Shown: positions 16,878 through 26,318 of the stretch, in pieces
How the letters are laid out: each line of letters opens with the position of its first letter
Position numbering within the stretch: position 1 is the stretch's first letter
NCBI GenBank assembly: GCA_041397645.1
Contig: JAWKWE010000004.1
Location: 2,046,001 to 2,110,000 of the forward strand
DNA: 64,000 nucleotides
Direction of reading: 5' to 3'
DNA from: Hyphomicrobiaceae bacterium
Lineage (GTDB): Bacteria; Pseudomonadota; Alphaproteobacteria; Rhizobiales; Hyphomicrobiaceae
Notes under the pieces: model-generated
What the model saw: only the letters and a program-made list of their open reading frames with translations
The model's database searches: none
Told to the model about the DNA's origin: nothing
Position numbers and translations under genes: made by a program

Positions 16878-17303
16878 TTAGTAGACGGAAATTCTTGTTC
16901 GTCTCATCCCGTGGTTTGAGACAAGGGAATACAGCTGGCGGGCGTGGGAAGGCGCTAGCCGAACGCACCCGTGCGACGCTGGCCTGCCGAGATATTGCGT
17001 ATGCTGAGTTGCATGGATCGCGTAACCGCCGCGAAAGAAAATGGAATATGGCATCGGCGCAGAGTCATACTTGGTCGAGTACCACATGCGCTCCATGCGC
17101 TTGGCGCTATATCTGCCATGAGGCGTTGAATACCCGCGCCGACCGGTCGATACCGGCCACGAGTAATAGTGCATCCCGTCAACGAAGACGTCCATGGTCT
17201 GAGAACTTGTGCTGATTTGGACGGCAACATCAGCCTTGGCGGCCACAGGAACGGCCAGCATAGACAGCCCCATGACGGCGGCTGCCGTTAAACCCCTCAA
17301 CAT
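16878..17303 (-). CDS. minimal L,D-transpeptidase (YkuD fold), exported
   Basis: A 141-residue enzyme consisting of a signal peptide (MLRGLTAAAVMGLSMLAVPV ending AAKA) and a bare YkuD domain. Its catalytic segment, YLGRPASHGCVRLAPSHARQ, is nearly that of the neighbouring larger enzyme, as is the RMWYSTKYDSAPMPYSIFF block. ATG 17303 is preceded by GAGGG with suitable spacing. It lacks the linker and tail of its neighbour, so the pair looks like paralogues from a duplication that have diverged in length. Confidence 0.92.
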   Translation of the reverse strand: MLRGLTAAAVMGLSMLAVPVAAKADVAVQISTSSQTMDVFVDGMHYYSWPVSTGRRGYSTPHGRYSAKRMERMWYSTKYDSAPMPYSIFFRGGYAIHATQHTQYLGRPASHGCVRLAPSHARQLYSLVSNHGMRRTRISVY

Positions 17304-17520
17304 TTCTTGAACCCTCGAACGCAACTGGAACTCGATTGAACGCCGGGCCGAATGTTTCCCGCCCTGAGATAGGCTGTCGTATCCTTGCGTTACTTAACAG
17401 CCGTTAAGAGCCGACAAATCTATCCCATTAGTGAACATCGGGTATATGTGACACTAGTGCAAGTCCGTACTGGCACGTATCGACGTTGAAGACTTTCAAA
17501 GCAGTACTTGCGAGTGGCAA

Positions 17521-18975
17521 TTATTCGGAAATAGGCGCCTTCACATTCTCATAGGCCAGCAACGCCCGACGCCGCGCGAAGGCATGTTCAACCAATCTTT
17601 CCGGATAGTTCGAGCCAAGCGTAACGCCGGCATTCTCCAAAACGGATGGCGGCGCAGTCCACGGCGCGTGGATATACTCATCAGGTAGATTGGAAAGCTC
17701 AGGCACGTACCGCCGGACGTAGCTTCCTTGCGGATCAAACTTCTCACCTTGTGTGACCGGATTGAAAATACGGAAATACGGCGCTGCATCCGCACCCGAT
17801 CCGGCCACCCATTGCCAGCTTGCAGCATTGTTCGCAAGATCCGCATCAACAAGTGTGTCCCAGAACCACTGCTCGCCCGACTGCCAGGGGATGAGCAGAT
17901 CCTTTACGAGGAACGATGCTGCAATCATGCGAACTCGATTATGCATATAGCCCGTATGCCAAAGCTCGCGCATACCCGCGTCGACAATAGGATAACCGGT
18001 GAGACCACGCTGCCAGGCTTTCAAGGCAGCAGCGTCGTTCTTCCAGGGAAATTGCGCGAACTCGGATCGAAACGGCGCTGAGGGCAAGTCGGGTCGATCG
18101 ACCAGCAACGCATATGAGAACTCGCGCCAAGCCAGTTCCTTTAAAAAAGTTTCGTGTCCTTTGTCCGCCCCTCCCAAGCCCGCGGCCACCTGGCCCGCAC
18201 GATACCAGCACATGCGCGGAGAGATTTCACCAAAGTGCAGATGCGGAGACAGCCGCGAAGTTCCTTCTATGGCCGGGAGGTTACGCGCATCCGCGTAGTC
18301 CTTCATCGCGTGCTTCAAGAAGCGATCCAAGCGTGCTTGTGCCCCTTTCTCGCCCGGCGTCCAGGATGTGCGAAAGCCGCCAGCCCAGTCCGGCTTGTGC
18401 GGCAACAGATCAAGCGCCTCAAGCGCAAGCCCCTTTGGCAAGCGCGGGGGAGAAACGATCTGCTTGGGTGCGGGCTTTGGAGCGGACACAGTGAGCCCGT
18501 TGCTCAGCGCCCTCCAGAACGGGGTATAGACCTTGTAGACGTCGCCGCCCTTCGTTCTGATCTCTTCCGGTTCGCGCAAGAGCGCTCCACCGTAGCGCCT
18601 GAAACCGATACCGTTCGTATCGAAATGCTCCTTGAGACGCTGTTCGAGTACGGCCGCATGAGGCTCATAAGCGCGCGAACAGAAAACAGATGATGCTTGT
18701 ACCTCCAGGGCGAGCTTGCTGAGGATGTGTTGCGTTTCGCCCCGCAACAGAAGCAGAGCACCGCCCCGTTCCGTCAACGCATCGCTGAGCGCTGCAAGGC
18801 TCATGTGGAGCCACCAGCGCGAAGCCCCCCCCATTCGCCAGACGCCCGGTGTTTCATCGTCGAGAATGTAGAGCGCTAAAACAGGGTCACCGGTTGCGAC
18901 CGCTGCCGCCAGTGCTGCGTTATCGCTCACACGCAAATCGTTGCGAAACCAGACAATAACGGGACGTTGTGACAT
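17521..18975 (-). CDS. phrB: deoxyribodipyrimidine photolyase (class I)
   Basis: A 484-residue FAD enzyme that repairs cyclobutane pyrimidine dimers with blue light. The N-terminal Rossmann antenna domain begins RPVIVWFRNDLRVSDNAALA. The C-terminal FAD-binding domain has the typical text: LSPHLHFGEISPRMCWYRAG, ELAWREFSYALLVDRPDLPS, GLTGYPIVDAGMRELWHTGY (with MHNRVRM) and the 'NNAASWQWVAGSGADAAPYF' DNA-contact block. The start at 18975 is chosen because MSQRPVIVWF is the natural N-terminus; an in-frame ATG at 19011 adds 12 residues. Confidence 0.95.
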   Translation of the reverse strand: MSQRPVIVWFRNDLRVSDNAALAAAVATGDPVLALYILDDETPGVWRMGGASRWWLHMSLAALSDALTERGGALLLLRGETQHILSKLALEVQASSVFCSRAYEPHAAVLEQRLKEHFDTNGIGFRRYGGALLREPEEIRTKGGDVYKVYTPFWRALSNGLTVSAPKPAPKQIVSPPRLPKGLALEALDLLPHKPDWAGGFRTSWTPGEKGAQARLDRFLKHAMKDYADARNLPAIEGTSRLSPHLHFGEISPRMCWYRAGQVAAGLGGADKGHETFLKELAWREFSYALLVDRPDLPSAPFRSEFAQFPWKNDAAALKAWQRGLTGYPIVDAGMRELWHTGYMHNRVRMIAASFLVKDLLIPWQSGEQWFWDTLVDADLANNAASWQWVAGSGADAAPYFRIFNPVTQGEKFDPQGSYVRRYVPELSNLPDEYIHAPWTAPPSVLENAGVTLGSNYPERLVEHAFARRRALLAYENVKAPISE

Positions 18976-19137
18976 TGGACTGTCGAATAGGGATGAACGG
19001 GCCAAATGCAAGCACTGCGGCGGCGAGCCAGTGTGGGAGGCGCAGCCAGCGACAGAACCAGCCGACGCTTTGGCTCAAGCCACCGCAGCAAGTCCTAAAC
19101 GCACGAAACCGCGATTAGATCACTTTTGATGTGCAGG

Positions 19138-20994
19138 TCAGTTAAACAGCAGATCGAAAATGCTTTTCGGCTTCGGCTGATGCCGGCGCTGCGAGGCAGA
19201 TCGGCGGGAGGGCTGGTTACCTTGAAATTCTCCGAATGGCTGGTCCCACGGCGACCATGTCGAGCCGCTGTACGACTTGGAGGCCGTCCGCCGGCTTGCT
19301 CCCCCCTTCGGTATCGCAGGCTCAGCTACGACGGGCGCGTTTAGGCGCAGCGGAAATTCGTCCGTGACGCCGTCGATACTGGCGATCTGAACGCGATCAT
19401 CCTCCCAAGTCCACTTGGCGACCTTTTTACCCTGCCGGCTGGGCTGGATAGCGATGACCTTGTCGTTTTCGATATCGATGATAGCCGACTGCTCGGTATC
19501 TTCCGCACCTGAGGGACCAACCACCTGGCCTGCAGCGAAACGCAAGACGCCATAGCCCTTGTAGGGCTCCTTCTTGAGTTCCCACTCAAGGAGTTTAGGC
19601 GTCCCTTCCCCCATCATCTCAAGTGGGATGCGCACGTTGGGATAGTCATCAGAGACGGCAAAAAACGCATTCTTGCGCGAAACTATGTTCCAGTTTGCGA
19701 TGCCGGCCCCTGCCACCTTTTCATCGGCTGCGGTGTCGTCGGCAGCGCCCAGTCGCTTCAATGCATCTTCGGCGAGCTTAAAACCGGGCTTCAAGACGGT
19801 GGCCTTGCGCTGTGCAACGATGGCTGCGTCAGGGCGCCCACGCGCCTCCTCCATCTCTCCCAGCGCCCACTGCACTTCGGCGAGGTCGGCCTGAAGCTTC
19901 AAGGCCGCGTTCATGTCCTTCTGCGCCACGTCGAGCTGCTGCGTCTGCTTGTAGAGATAAGCCCGGAACGCAAACGCCACGGCCGAACGCGGATCTAGCT
20001 CAATAGCGCGATTGAGATCGGCAAAGCCCGCATCGTAGGATTCAGCCATCCCATTTGCCAATCCGCGCGCCTCATAGGCTTCGACAGACGACGGCGCCAA
20101 CTCGATGGCGCGCGAAAAATCCTTGATCGCCGACATTACGTTGGCGGCGTCGAGATAAGCATATCCGCGCACGATGTAGAGATCGGCATTGTCGCCATCG
20201 AATGCAGCGGCGCGGGAGAGATCCTCGATTGCCTCCTCGCCCTGCCCGATCACGAGCCGCGCCTCGGCGCGATTGCGATAGGCAGTGGCAAAGCGCGCAT
20301 CGGCGTTCACCGCCCGCGAAAAATCACGAATGGCAGCGTGCGGCTTGCCTTCGGCCAAATGCGCCAGTCCACGACCCGATAGCGGTGGGGCGCTTTGCGG
20401 CGCAAGTTCGATGGCGCGCGTAAAGTCTGCTATCGCTTGCTGCTGCTGCCCGAGTTTGAGACGCGCATTGGCTCGATTGGAGAACGCGGCAGAGTAGCGG
20501 GGTGCTAGGAGAATGGCGCGGTCATAGTCCTTGATCGCTTCCTGATACTGTCCGAGCGAAACCAGAAGATTGCCGCGGTTGTTGTAGGCTGGCGGATATT
20601 CTGCAAACAGCTTCAGCGCGGCGTTATAGTCTTCAAGCGCCAGCTTCGCCTCGCCCGATTTTGCCAAAGCCACGGCCCGGTCGTTCAACAGTCCAGCGCG
20701 GCGATCGTTGGCAAGCCCCGTATCTTTCAGAGCCTCGGTATAGGCGGCCACCGCTTTGGCAGTGTTTCCGCGTGCCAGCTCTTGCGCAGCCTCAGCTGCT
20801 TTCTGTCCCGGCGTGCTGGCGTCAGCTTGGGCGTTAGAACCTTGCTGCCCCCCTGGCGCAATCGGTCCCCCAGCCGCGCCGTCGTCGGCAGCAAAGGCGC
20901 TGGAAACAAAGCATGGTATTCCCACCGCTGCCGTGGATACCAGCAACGCGGCAAAACCCAGATGCAGCACAGATGGAAGCAGATTACGGCGCAT
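19138..20994 (-). CDS. exported TPR-repeat protein
   Basis: A 618-residue periplasmic protein. A signal peptide ends at SSAFA, then a short Gly/Gln-rich stretch. About nine tetratricopeptide repeats (residues ~65-410) follow, with typical units such as YNNRGNLLVSLGQYQEAIKD and AYRNRAEARLVIGQGEEAIE. The C-terminal third (about 415-618) is a separate beta-rich domain (WNIVSRKNAFFAVSDDYPNV, ending in a Lys/Ser-rich tail) that I do not recognise. AAGGGG lies five bases before ATG 20994. TPRs imply a scaffold for a periplasmic complex; the partner is unknown. Confidence 0.88.
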   Translation of the reverse strand: MRRNLLPSVLHLGFAALLVSTAAVGIPCFVSSAFAADDGAAGGPIAPGGQQGSNAQADASTPGQKAAEAAQELARGNTAKAVAAYTEALKDTGLANDRRAGLLNDRAVALAKSGEAKLALEDYNAALKLFAEYPPAYNNRGNLLVSLGQYQEAIKDYDRAILLAPRYSAAFSNRANARLKLGQQQQAIADFTRAIELAPQSAPPLSGRGLAHLAEGKPHAAIRDFSRAVNADARFATAYRNRAEARLVIGQGEEAIEDLSRAAAFDGDNADLYIVRGYAYLDAANVMSAIKDFSRAIELAPSSVEAYEARGLANGMAESYDAGFADLNRAIELDPRSAVAFAFRAYLYKQTQQLDVAQKDMNAALKLQADLAEVQWALGEMEEARGRPDAAIVAQRKATVLKPGFKLAEDALKRLGAADDTAADEKVAGAGIANWNIVSRKNAFFAVSDDYPNVRIPLEMMGEGTPKLLEWELKKEPYKGYGVLRFAAGQVVGPSGAEDTEQSAIIDIENDKVIAIQPSRQGKKVAKWTWEDDRVQIASIDGVTDEFPLRLNAPVVAEPAIPKGGASRRTASKSYSGSTWSPWDQPFGEFQGNQPSRRSASQRRHQPKPKSIFDLLFN

Positions 20995-21243
20995 CGATCC
21001 CCTTGGAGCGGTCTCTCCCAGCGTAACTCAATCTTGGCGGCGGGCGTTCGCGTACCTGCCAGATTCTGGCGTACCCGACTCAACTTCTTTGCACGCCAGA
21101 TTGCTTCTATCGGTTCATTATGGCCCGTCGAGGACGAAATGCCAAAACCTGAGGTTTTGCAATCACAAGCTCGCTCATCGCTTGACCGTTCCCAATCTTG
21201 ATCTTAGAGCCCCGCCGTAACAGGCAAAATTGGAAAACCACAC

Positions 21244-21813
21244 ATGAATTTATGGCTTCGCATGATCTGGGTGGTGATTGCCGGATGGCTCGGCGGCGTG
21301 CTCAAGCCGCCACAGGACGTCTCGAGTGTATCGTTCCGGGTATGGCCGCACGACCTCGATCCCTTTGGTCATATGAACAACGGGCGCTACCTCACGATCA
21401 TGGATCTGGGCCGCACCGACATAATGGTGCGTTCGGGGCTGTTCCGCGCCGCCGCACGCCACAAGTGGACGCCAATAGCCAGCGCCGTCGTCATCCGCTT
21501 TCGGCGCGAGATGCGTCTGTTTCAGAAGTTCAGGCTCGAGTCGCGCATCCTCTGGTGGGACGATACCGTCAGCATCATTGAGCAGATCTTTGTTCTTGAA
21601 GGCGGACCGCATAACGGACAGGTCGCCGCCCACGCCCTGTTCAAAGGTGGGTTGTATGACCGAGCCGCGCGCAAATTCGTGCCGATCTCACGCTTGATGG
21701 AGGAGATCGGATTGAGCGGGCAAAGCCCTGATATGCCCCCGCGCGTCGCCGCCTACCTCGCGACAGACGAAGCCATGAAGACGGCGATCCGCACCGACAT
21801 ACAGGCGACGTGA
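21244..21813 (+). CDS. 4-hydroxybenzoyl-CoA-type thioesterase (hotdog)
   Basis: A 189-residue hotdog-fold protein with a hydrophobic N-terminal helix (MIWVVIAGWLGGVL). The family's active-site motif is VWPHDLDPFGHMNNGRYLTI, with the Asp and the HMN-x-x-Y pattern of the 4HBT family. After it come RFRREMRLFQKFRLESRI and a second strand set. It is followed 31 bp later by a cupin gene on the same strand, so the two are probably co-transcribed. The acyl-CoA substrate is not determinable. Confidence 0.85.
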   Translation: MNLWLRMIWVVIAGWLGGVLKPPQDVSSVSFRVWPHDLDPFGHMNNGRYLTIMDLGRTDIMVRSGLFRAAARHKWTPIASAVVIRFRREMRLFQKFRLESRILWWDDTVSIIEQIFVLEGGPHNGQVAAHALFKGGLYDRAARKFVPISRLMEEIGLSGQSPDMPPRVAAYLATDEAMKTAIRTDIQAT

Positions 21814-21844
21814 CAATGCCGCCGGCACGGTCAATGATACTTCG

Positions 21845-22228
21845 ATGACCACGAAATTCTCGCCCGTCGAACTATCGAAAGCTGTAACGGTTAGCGCGCC
21901 GGATGGCTCGCGCGTCGATATTCTTGCGCAGAATGGACGCGGAAGCATGGCGCGCTTTTCGCTCGATCCTCATACAGTCTCGAAGGCCGTACGCCATCGA
22001 ACAGTGCAAGAGCTCTGGTATATCGTGGCAGGCATCGGCGAGATGTGGTTGAGCGATAGCAGAGGAGAAGAGATCATCGCACTTGCGCCTGGTCTGTCGC
22101 TTTCAATCCCGACCGGCACATCATTTCAATTTCGCAGCCTGGGCGATGCGCCGCTCGAAGCTATTGGTGTAACGATGCCGCCATGGCCCGGCATGGACGA
22201 GGCGGAGTTCGTGCCCGGAAAATGGTAG
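21845..22228 (+). CDS. cupin-domain protein
   Basis: A 127-residue single-domain cupin. Motif 1 region is AVRHRTVQELWYIVAGIGEM (with H, E) and motif 2 is ALAPGLSLSIPTGTSFQFRS, in which the usual second His is replaced by Ser/Phe neighbours, so metal binding may be weak or absent. It follows the thioesterase gene by 31 bp, suggesting an operon. Function is unknown; such small cupins often act as isomerases or ligand binders. Confidence 0.8.
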   Translation: MTTKFSPVELSKAVTVSAPDGSRVDILAQNGRGSMARFSLDPHTVSKAVRHRTVQELWYIVAGIGEMWLSDSRGEEIIALAPGLSLSIPTGTSFQFRSLGDAPLEAIGVTMPPWPGMDEAEFVPGKW

Positions 22229-22255
22229 GGGGCGAAGGCGCATCTGATCAAGCCT

Positions 22256-23845
22256 TCACAATTTTCGCAAGACTCCGGGCAAGGCTTCGGGAATGTCTTC
22301 GGCGATCAACCCGGGGCCGAATGCATTGGCGCACTCGCCATGCATCCAGACGGCAGCACACGCGGCCTCGAAGGCCGGCATGCCTTGAGCGAGTAACCCT
22401 GTCACGAAACCAGCAAGCACATCACCGGAACCGGCGGTGGCAAGCGTCGGCGGCGCATTTGTGTTGATTGCGGCAAAGCCATCCGGCCTCGCAATGACCG
22501 TGTCGGGCCCCTTGAGTACGACAACGGCTCCGCTTTCCCGCGCCGCCATGCGGGCACGCTCCAGTTTCGAAGGAAGCTCTGCAAATTTCGGAAACAGCCG
22601 CTTGAACTCACCCTCATGCGGCGTCATCACCACCGCCCGCTCGCCCAACGAGTTAATCGCAGAAAAAAGCGTATCGGGCCGCGATGTCATCGGTCTTGCA
22701 GCTCCCGTAAAGCCAAAGCCGACACCGCCCCCCTCGTCCTCATTGGCAATTTGCGCGAAGGAGGTCAGCGCATCGGCATCGAGCACCACGGCAGCGCCCG
22801 ACTCTAAAGCAACAAGAACACAATCGCGCGTATCTTCATCAATGCCAGCGCCTGGTCCTATCAGGCAGGCGTTCTTGCGCTTGTCGCGTAGAATTTCCGA
22901 AAGCGCGCGGGCCGAAGGACAAGGAAGCAGCATAATCGCCGTCAGATGCGCGGCATTCTCCGGTAGCGCCGATGTGGGGCTTGCGACCGTGACGAGCCCG
23001 GCGCCGATGCGAAGCGCACCGCGCGCCGACATGCGGGCGGCACCGCTATGAAAAGCAGGCCCCGAGACCACCAAGGCATGTCCGCGCGTATATTTATGGC
23101 TCGAACGCCTAAGCTCTGGCAGCCCGGACCGCCAAACATCCGGCGCGTTCTCAACGGCATGAAAAATCTGGCCCATCTCTCGATTTCCCGCCCCCCCACC
23201 AAGCGCCTCGCTGGGAATGCCGATGTCGGCAACGCAGACTTCGCCGCATAAGTCGTGCCCGGGAAAGAGGAGATGTCCTGGCTTCTTACGGAAGAACGTC
23301 ACCGTGCGATCCGCATGCACCACAGCCTCACCGAGCGGGACACCCGTCGATCCATCGAGGCCGCTTGGTACGTCCACAGCTAGCACTCTGGCACCCTGAC
23401 CGGCCGCCTCGTTTATCAGATCGATCGCGGCGGCAAAGTCGCCAGCAGGCGCACGTGCCAATCCGGCGCCGAAAATAGCATCGACGATGATGGCTCCGGG
23501 ACCCAAGTCCACGATGAGAGCCTGGCCAAGTGCGGATTCGACGGTTCCCTCCCATCTGCTCGCCATTTTGGCGGCATCGCCCTTGAGCTTCTCTACGGGC
23601 ACCAGACAAAGAACCCGCACATCGCAGCCCCACTCTCTCAGGTATCGCGCAGCAACGAAGCCGTCGCCGCCGTTGTTGCCCGGACCACAGAACACAACGG
23701 CCCTGCCCCCCTGGGAGATCAACCTGCTGGCCTCATCGGCAATTGCCCGCCCCGCATTCTCCATCAGGGTTAGCGAGGGCACGCCCAGCTCCACCGCGCG
23801 CTTATCAGCCTGGGACATCTCAGCGGTGGTCAGCAGCTCGTTCAT
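22256..23845 (-). CDS. nnr: bifunctional NAD(P)H-hydrate epimerase / ADP-dependent NAD(P)H-hydrate dehydratase
   Basis: A 529-residue repair enzyme. The N-terminal YjeF_N epimerase domain (about 1-215) has VPSLTLMENAGRAIADEASR and VVFCGPGNNGGDGFVAARYL. The C-terminal dehydratase (ribokinase-like, about 230-529) has VVVLKGPDTVIARPDG and TLATAGSGDVLAGFVTGLLA with the catalytic Asp in GSGD, plus VVMTPHEGEF. It restores hydrated NADH/NADPH. It is convergent with the cupin gene. The next gene downstream in the window is glnB; nnr upstream of glnB is a common alphaproteobacterial order. Confidence 0.96.
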   Translation of the reverse strand: MNELLTTAEMSQADKRAVELGVPSLTLMENAGRAIADEASRLISQGGRAVVFCGPGNNGGDGFVAARYLREWGCDVRVLCLVPVEKLKGDAAKMASRWEGTVESALGQALIVDLGPGAIIVDAIFGAGLARAPAGDFAAAIDLINEAAGQGARVLAVDVPSGLDGSTGVPLGEAVVHADRTVTFFRKKPGHLLFPGHDLCGEVCVADIGIPSEALGGGAGNREMGQIFHAVENAPDVWRSGLPELRRSSHKYTRGHALVVSGPAFHSGAARMSARGALRIGAGLVTVASPTSALPENAAHLTAIMLLPCPSARALSEILRDKRKNACLIGPGAGIDEDTRDCVLVALESGAAVVLDADALTSFAQIANEDEGGGVGFGFTGAARPMTSRPDTLFSAINSLGERAVVMTPHEGEFKRLFPKFAELPSKLERARMAARESGAVVVLKGPDTVIARPDGFAAINTNAPPTLATAGSGDVLAGFVTGLLAQGMPAFEAACAAVWMHGECANAFGPGLIAEDIPEALPGVLRKL

Positions 23846-24190
23846 GCTGCCGACGCCTCAATCAAAGACTGCGACCTATCGACCGTGCGGCCCTGACGGC
23901 AACAAGGATTTTGCCTCATATCCACTCAGACTCCACTTTCGTACACCTGCCCCGCCACAACAATTGTCATTTGCCGCCAAAACAGCCATCACATCCGCCC
24001 ATTTTCCAAACTCAATGCATAGTTTTTGAGCTATTTAAGTGGGGCGGCGCGTCGGGAGACTGTCGTCCAAAACGCTAACACTTTGTAAAACCAAGAACTA
24101 ACCCAAAACCTACGATCTGGCATAAGCCCTGCTATCTGTGGGGGCCAAGACCGTAAGGGATGAAACCGAGCTCTAAACTCAAGGGGCGCT
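23846..24190. other. intergenic region carrying the glnB promoter
   Basis: 345 bp between nnr (minus) and glnB (plus). It contains the sigma-54 type promoter at 24117-24133. I see no clear NtrC palindrome by eye. Confidence 0.5.
24117..24133 (+). promoter_or_regulatory. sigma-54 (RpoN) type promoter of glnB
   Basis: CTGGCATAAGCCCTGCT has the invariant GG (24119-24120) and GC (24131-24132) separated by exactly ten bases, with TGGCA and TGC as in the -24/-12 consensus. It is 58 bp before the glnB start. RpoN/NtrC control of glnB is established in related rhizobia. Confidence 0.7.
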
Positions 24191-24529
24191 ATGAAAAAAG
24201 TCGAAGCTATCATCAAGCCGTTCAAGCTCGATGAAGTGAAAGAGGCTCTACAGGAAATTGGCCTGCAGGGCATTACCGTAATCGAAGCAAAGGGCTTTGG
24301 CCGCCAGAAGGGGCATACCGAACTGTATCGCGGCGCGGAATACGTCGTCGACTTCCTGCCGAAGGTGAAAATCGAGGTAGTGCTAGCGGACGAACTGCTC
24401 GACAAGGCCGTGGCGGCTATCCAGAAAGCAGCAAAGACAGGCCGGATCGGCGACGGAAAAATCTTCATTTCTTCGATCGAAGAAGCCATTCGCATTCGCA
24501 CCGGCGAATCCGGCAGCGAAGCTATCTGA
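24191..24529 (+). CDS. glnB: nitrogen regulatory protein PII
   Basis: A 112-residue PII signal protein that reports 2-oxoglutarate and ATP/ADP status to glutamine synthetase adenylyltransferase and NtrB. The T-loop reads HTELYRGAEYVVDFLPKVKI with the uridylylation tyrosine at Y51. N-terminal MKKVEAIIKPFKLDEVKEAL and C-terminal GRIGDGKIFISSIEEAIRIR are signature segments. It lies 110 bp upstream of glnA on the same strand, the conserved glnBA arrangement, and has a sigma-54 type promoter. Confidence 0.97.
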   Translation: MKKVEAIIKPFKLDEVKEALQEIGLQGITVIEAKGFGRQKGHTELYRGAEYVVDFLPKVKIEVVLADELLDKAVAAIQKAAKTGRIGDGKIFISSIEEAIRIRTGESGSEAI

Positions 24530-24639
24530 TCCAAATAACAGACCAACTGGGTCGCCGTGCCTAAGTTTTAGGCTTGGCAAGCGGTGCGCGCGCGGATAGG
24601 CGTGTTGCGCCCAACGACTGACCACACAGGGGAGTTCTT

Positions 24640-26049
24640 ATGAAGAGCGCGAGTGATGTCCTGAAGCTTATCAAGGACAAGGATGCGAAGTTCGTAGATC
24701 TGCGGTTCTCCGATACCAAAGGCAAGATGCAACACGTCACTGCGGACGTTTCCTGCATCGATGAGGACGTTTTCAAGGACGGCTATGCGTTCGACGGCTC
24801 CTCGATCGCCGGATGGAAGTCCATTGAAGCCTCAGACATGCTTTTGATGCCCGATCCGGCGTCTGCACATATTGACCCCTTCTTTGCTCAAACGACGGTC
24901 GCGATCTTCTGCGACGTCATCGAGCCCTCGACCGGTCAAGCCTACGAGCGCGATCCGCGCGGCATCGCCAAGAAGGCCCAGGCCTATATGATGTCGCTTG
25001 GCATCGGCGATCAGGTCTTCTTCGGTCCGGAAGCCGAGTTCTTTATCTTCGATGACGTGAAGTTCTCTACCGATATGTACAATGTCGGCTACAAGATCGA
25101 CAGCTCGGAGCTGCCGGTGAACTCGTCAACCGATTACGAGATGGGCAACCTGGGCCATCGCCCGCGCGTCAAGGGCGGCTACTTCCCGGTTCCCCCGATC
25201 GACAGCTGCCAGGACATTCGTTCGGAGATGTTGTCGGTTCTCATCGAGATGGGCGTTACCGTCGAAAAGCATCACCACGAAGTTGCTGCCGCCCAGCACG
25301 AACTCGGCGTGAAGTTCGGCCCGATGATCACCATGGCCGACCACATGCAGATCTATAAGTATGTCGTCCATCAGGTCGCCCAGGCCTACGGCAAAACGGC
25401 AACCTTCATGCCGAAGCCGCTGTTTGGCGATAACGGCTCAGGCATGCACGTCCACCAGTCGATCTGGAAGGGCAGTCAGCCGATGTTCGCGGGCGACAAG
25501 TACGCCGACCTCTCTCAGACGTGCCTGCACTATATTGGCGGTATTCTGAAGCATGCCAAAGCGATCAACGCTTTCACGAACCCGTCGACCAACTCCTACA
25601 AGCGCCTTGTTCCCGGCTATGAAGCTCCCGTGCTGCTCGCCTACTCGGCGCGCAACCGTTCGGCGTCGTGCCGCATTCCGCACGTTTCCTCGCCCAAGGC
25701 CAAGCGCATCGAGGTTCGCTTCCCCGATCCGTCGGCCAATCCGTACCTCGCTTTCACGGCGATGTTGATGGCAGGCCTCGATGGCATCCAGAACAAGACC
25801 GATCCGGGTCCGGCCATGGACAAGAACTTGTACGACCTGCCGCCGGCAGAGCTCGCACAGATCCCAACCGTTTCTGGCTCGCTGCGCGAGGCGCTCGACA
25901 GCTTGGACAAGGACCGCGAGTTCTTGAAGAAGGGCGGCGTCATGAACGACGACATGATCGACGCTTACATCGCGCTCCGCATGGAAGAGAACATGCGCTA
26001 CGAGATGACGCCGCACCCGGTCGAGTACGATATGTACTACTCCGTTTAA
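24640..26049 (+). CDS. glnA: glutamine synthetase type I
   Basis: A 469-residue dodecameric GSI that condenses glutamate, ammonia and ATP to glutamine. Signature segments are KGGYFPVPPIDSCQDIRSEM, the ATP-binding EKHHHEVAAAQHELGVKFGP, FGDNGSGMHVHQSIWKGSQP and the YEAPVLLAYSARNRSASCRI block. The adenylylation tyrosine is Y398 in KNLYDLPP, so activity should be under GlnE control through PII. GGGGAG lies 7 bases before the start. It follows glnB and ends at a terminator. Confidence 0.97.
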   Translation: MKSASDVLKLIKDKDAKFVDLRFSDTKGKMQHVTADVSCIDEDVFKDGYAFDGSSIAGWKSIEASDMLLMPDPASAHIDPFFAQTTVAIFCDVIEPSTGQAYERDPRGIAKKAQAYMMSLGIGDQVFFGPEAEFFIFDDVKFSTDMYNVGYKIDSSELPVNSSTDYEMGNLGHRPRVKGGYFPVPPIDSCQDIRSEMLSVLIEMGVTVEKHHHEVAAAQHELGVKFGPMITMADHMQIYKYVVHQVAQAYGKTATFMPKPLFGDNGSGMHVHQSIWKGSQPMFAGDKYADLSQTCLHYIGGILKHAKAINAFTNPSTNSYKRLVPGYEAPVLLAYSARNRSASCRIPHVSSPKAKRIEVRFPDPSANPYLAFTAMLMAGLDGIQNKTDPGPAMDKNLYDLPPAELAQIPTVSGSLREALDSLDKDREFLKKGGVMNDDMIDAYIALRMEENMRYEMTPHPVEYDMYYSV

Positions 26050-26070
26050 GCAAAGCGACATGTTCAAATG

Positions 26071-26103
26071 AAAAAGGCGGCTTCAGCGGGCCGCCTTTTT
26101 TTT
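26071..26103 (+). terminator. Rho-independent terminator of glnA
   Basis: AAAAAGGCGGC pairs with GCCGCCTTTTT around an 8-nt loop and runs into a T8 tract (26096-26103). It starts 21 bp after the glnA stop codon. Confidence 0.93.
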
Positions 26104-26261
26104 GTTGCCTTTTCTCAGCTCGACTGAATGACGAAGCCTTCTTGGATGGGGCTCTGCGAAGGGCTCGCATTGTCGCCGTCTTTTTCGATCCGCGTCGCCC
26201 TCTGTGGAGCGAACGCTCTGCAAGCGTCGAAACGAAGGATCTCTCACGAGGCGAAATCATA

Positions 26262-26308
26262 AATATATGCCGGCCCGAAGCTGCCGTTGGATGCAACTCC
26301 GGGCCGGC
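26262..26308 (-). terminator. probable terminator of glnII
   Basis: Exact 9-bp arms GCCGGCCCG (26269-26277) and CGGGCCGGC (26300-26308) with a 22-nt loop begin 10 bp after the glnII stop on the minus strand. They are followed in that direction by an AT-rich ATATATTTATG tract rather than a pure T-run. Confidence 0.65.
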
Positions 26309-26318
26309 GGTCTAACGG

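Noticed and set aside
24574..24589. Possible sigma-54 promoter before glnA
   Set aside because: GG-N10-GC spacing is met but the -12 part is GCGC instead of TTGC, in a GC-rich tract where chance matches are likely.
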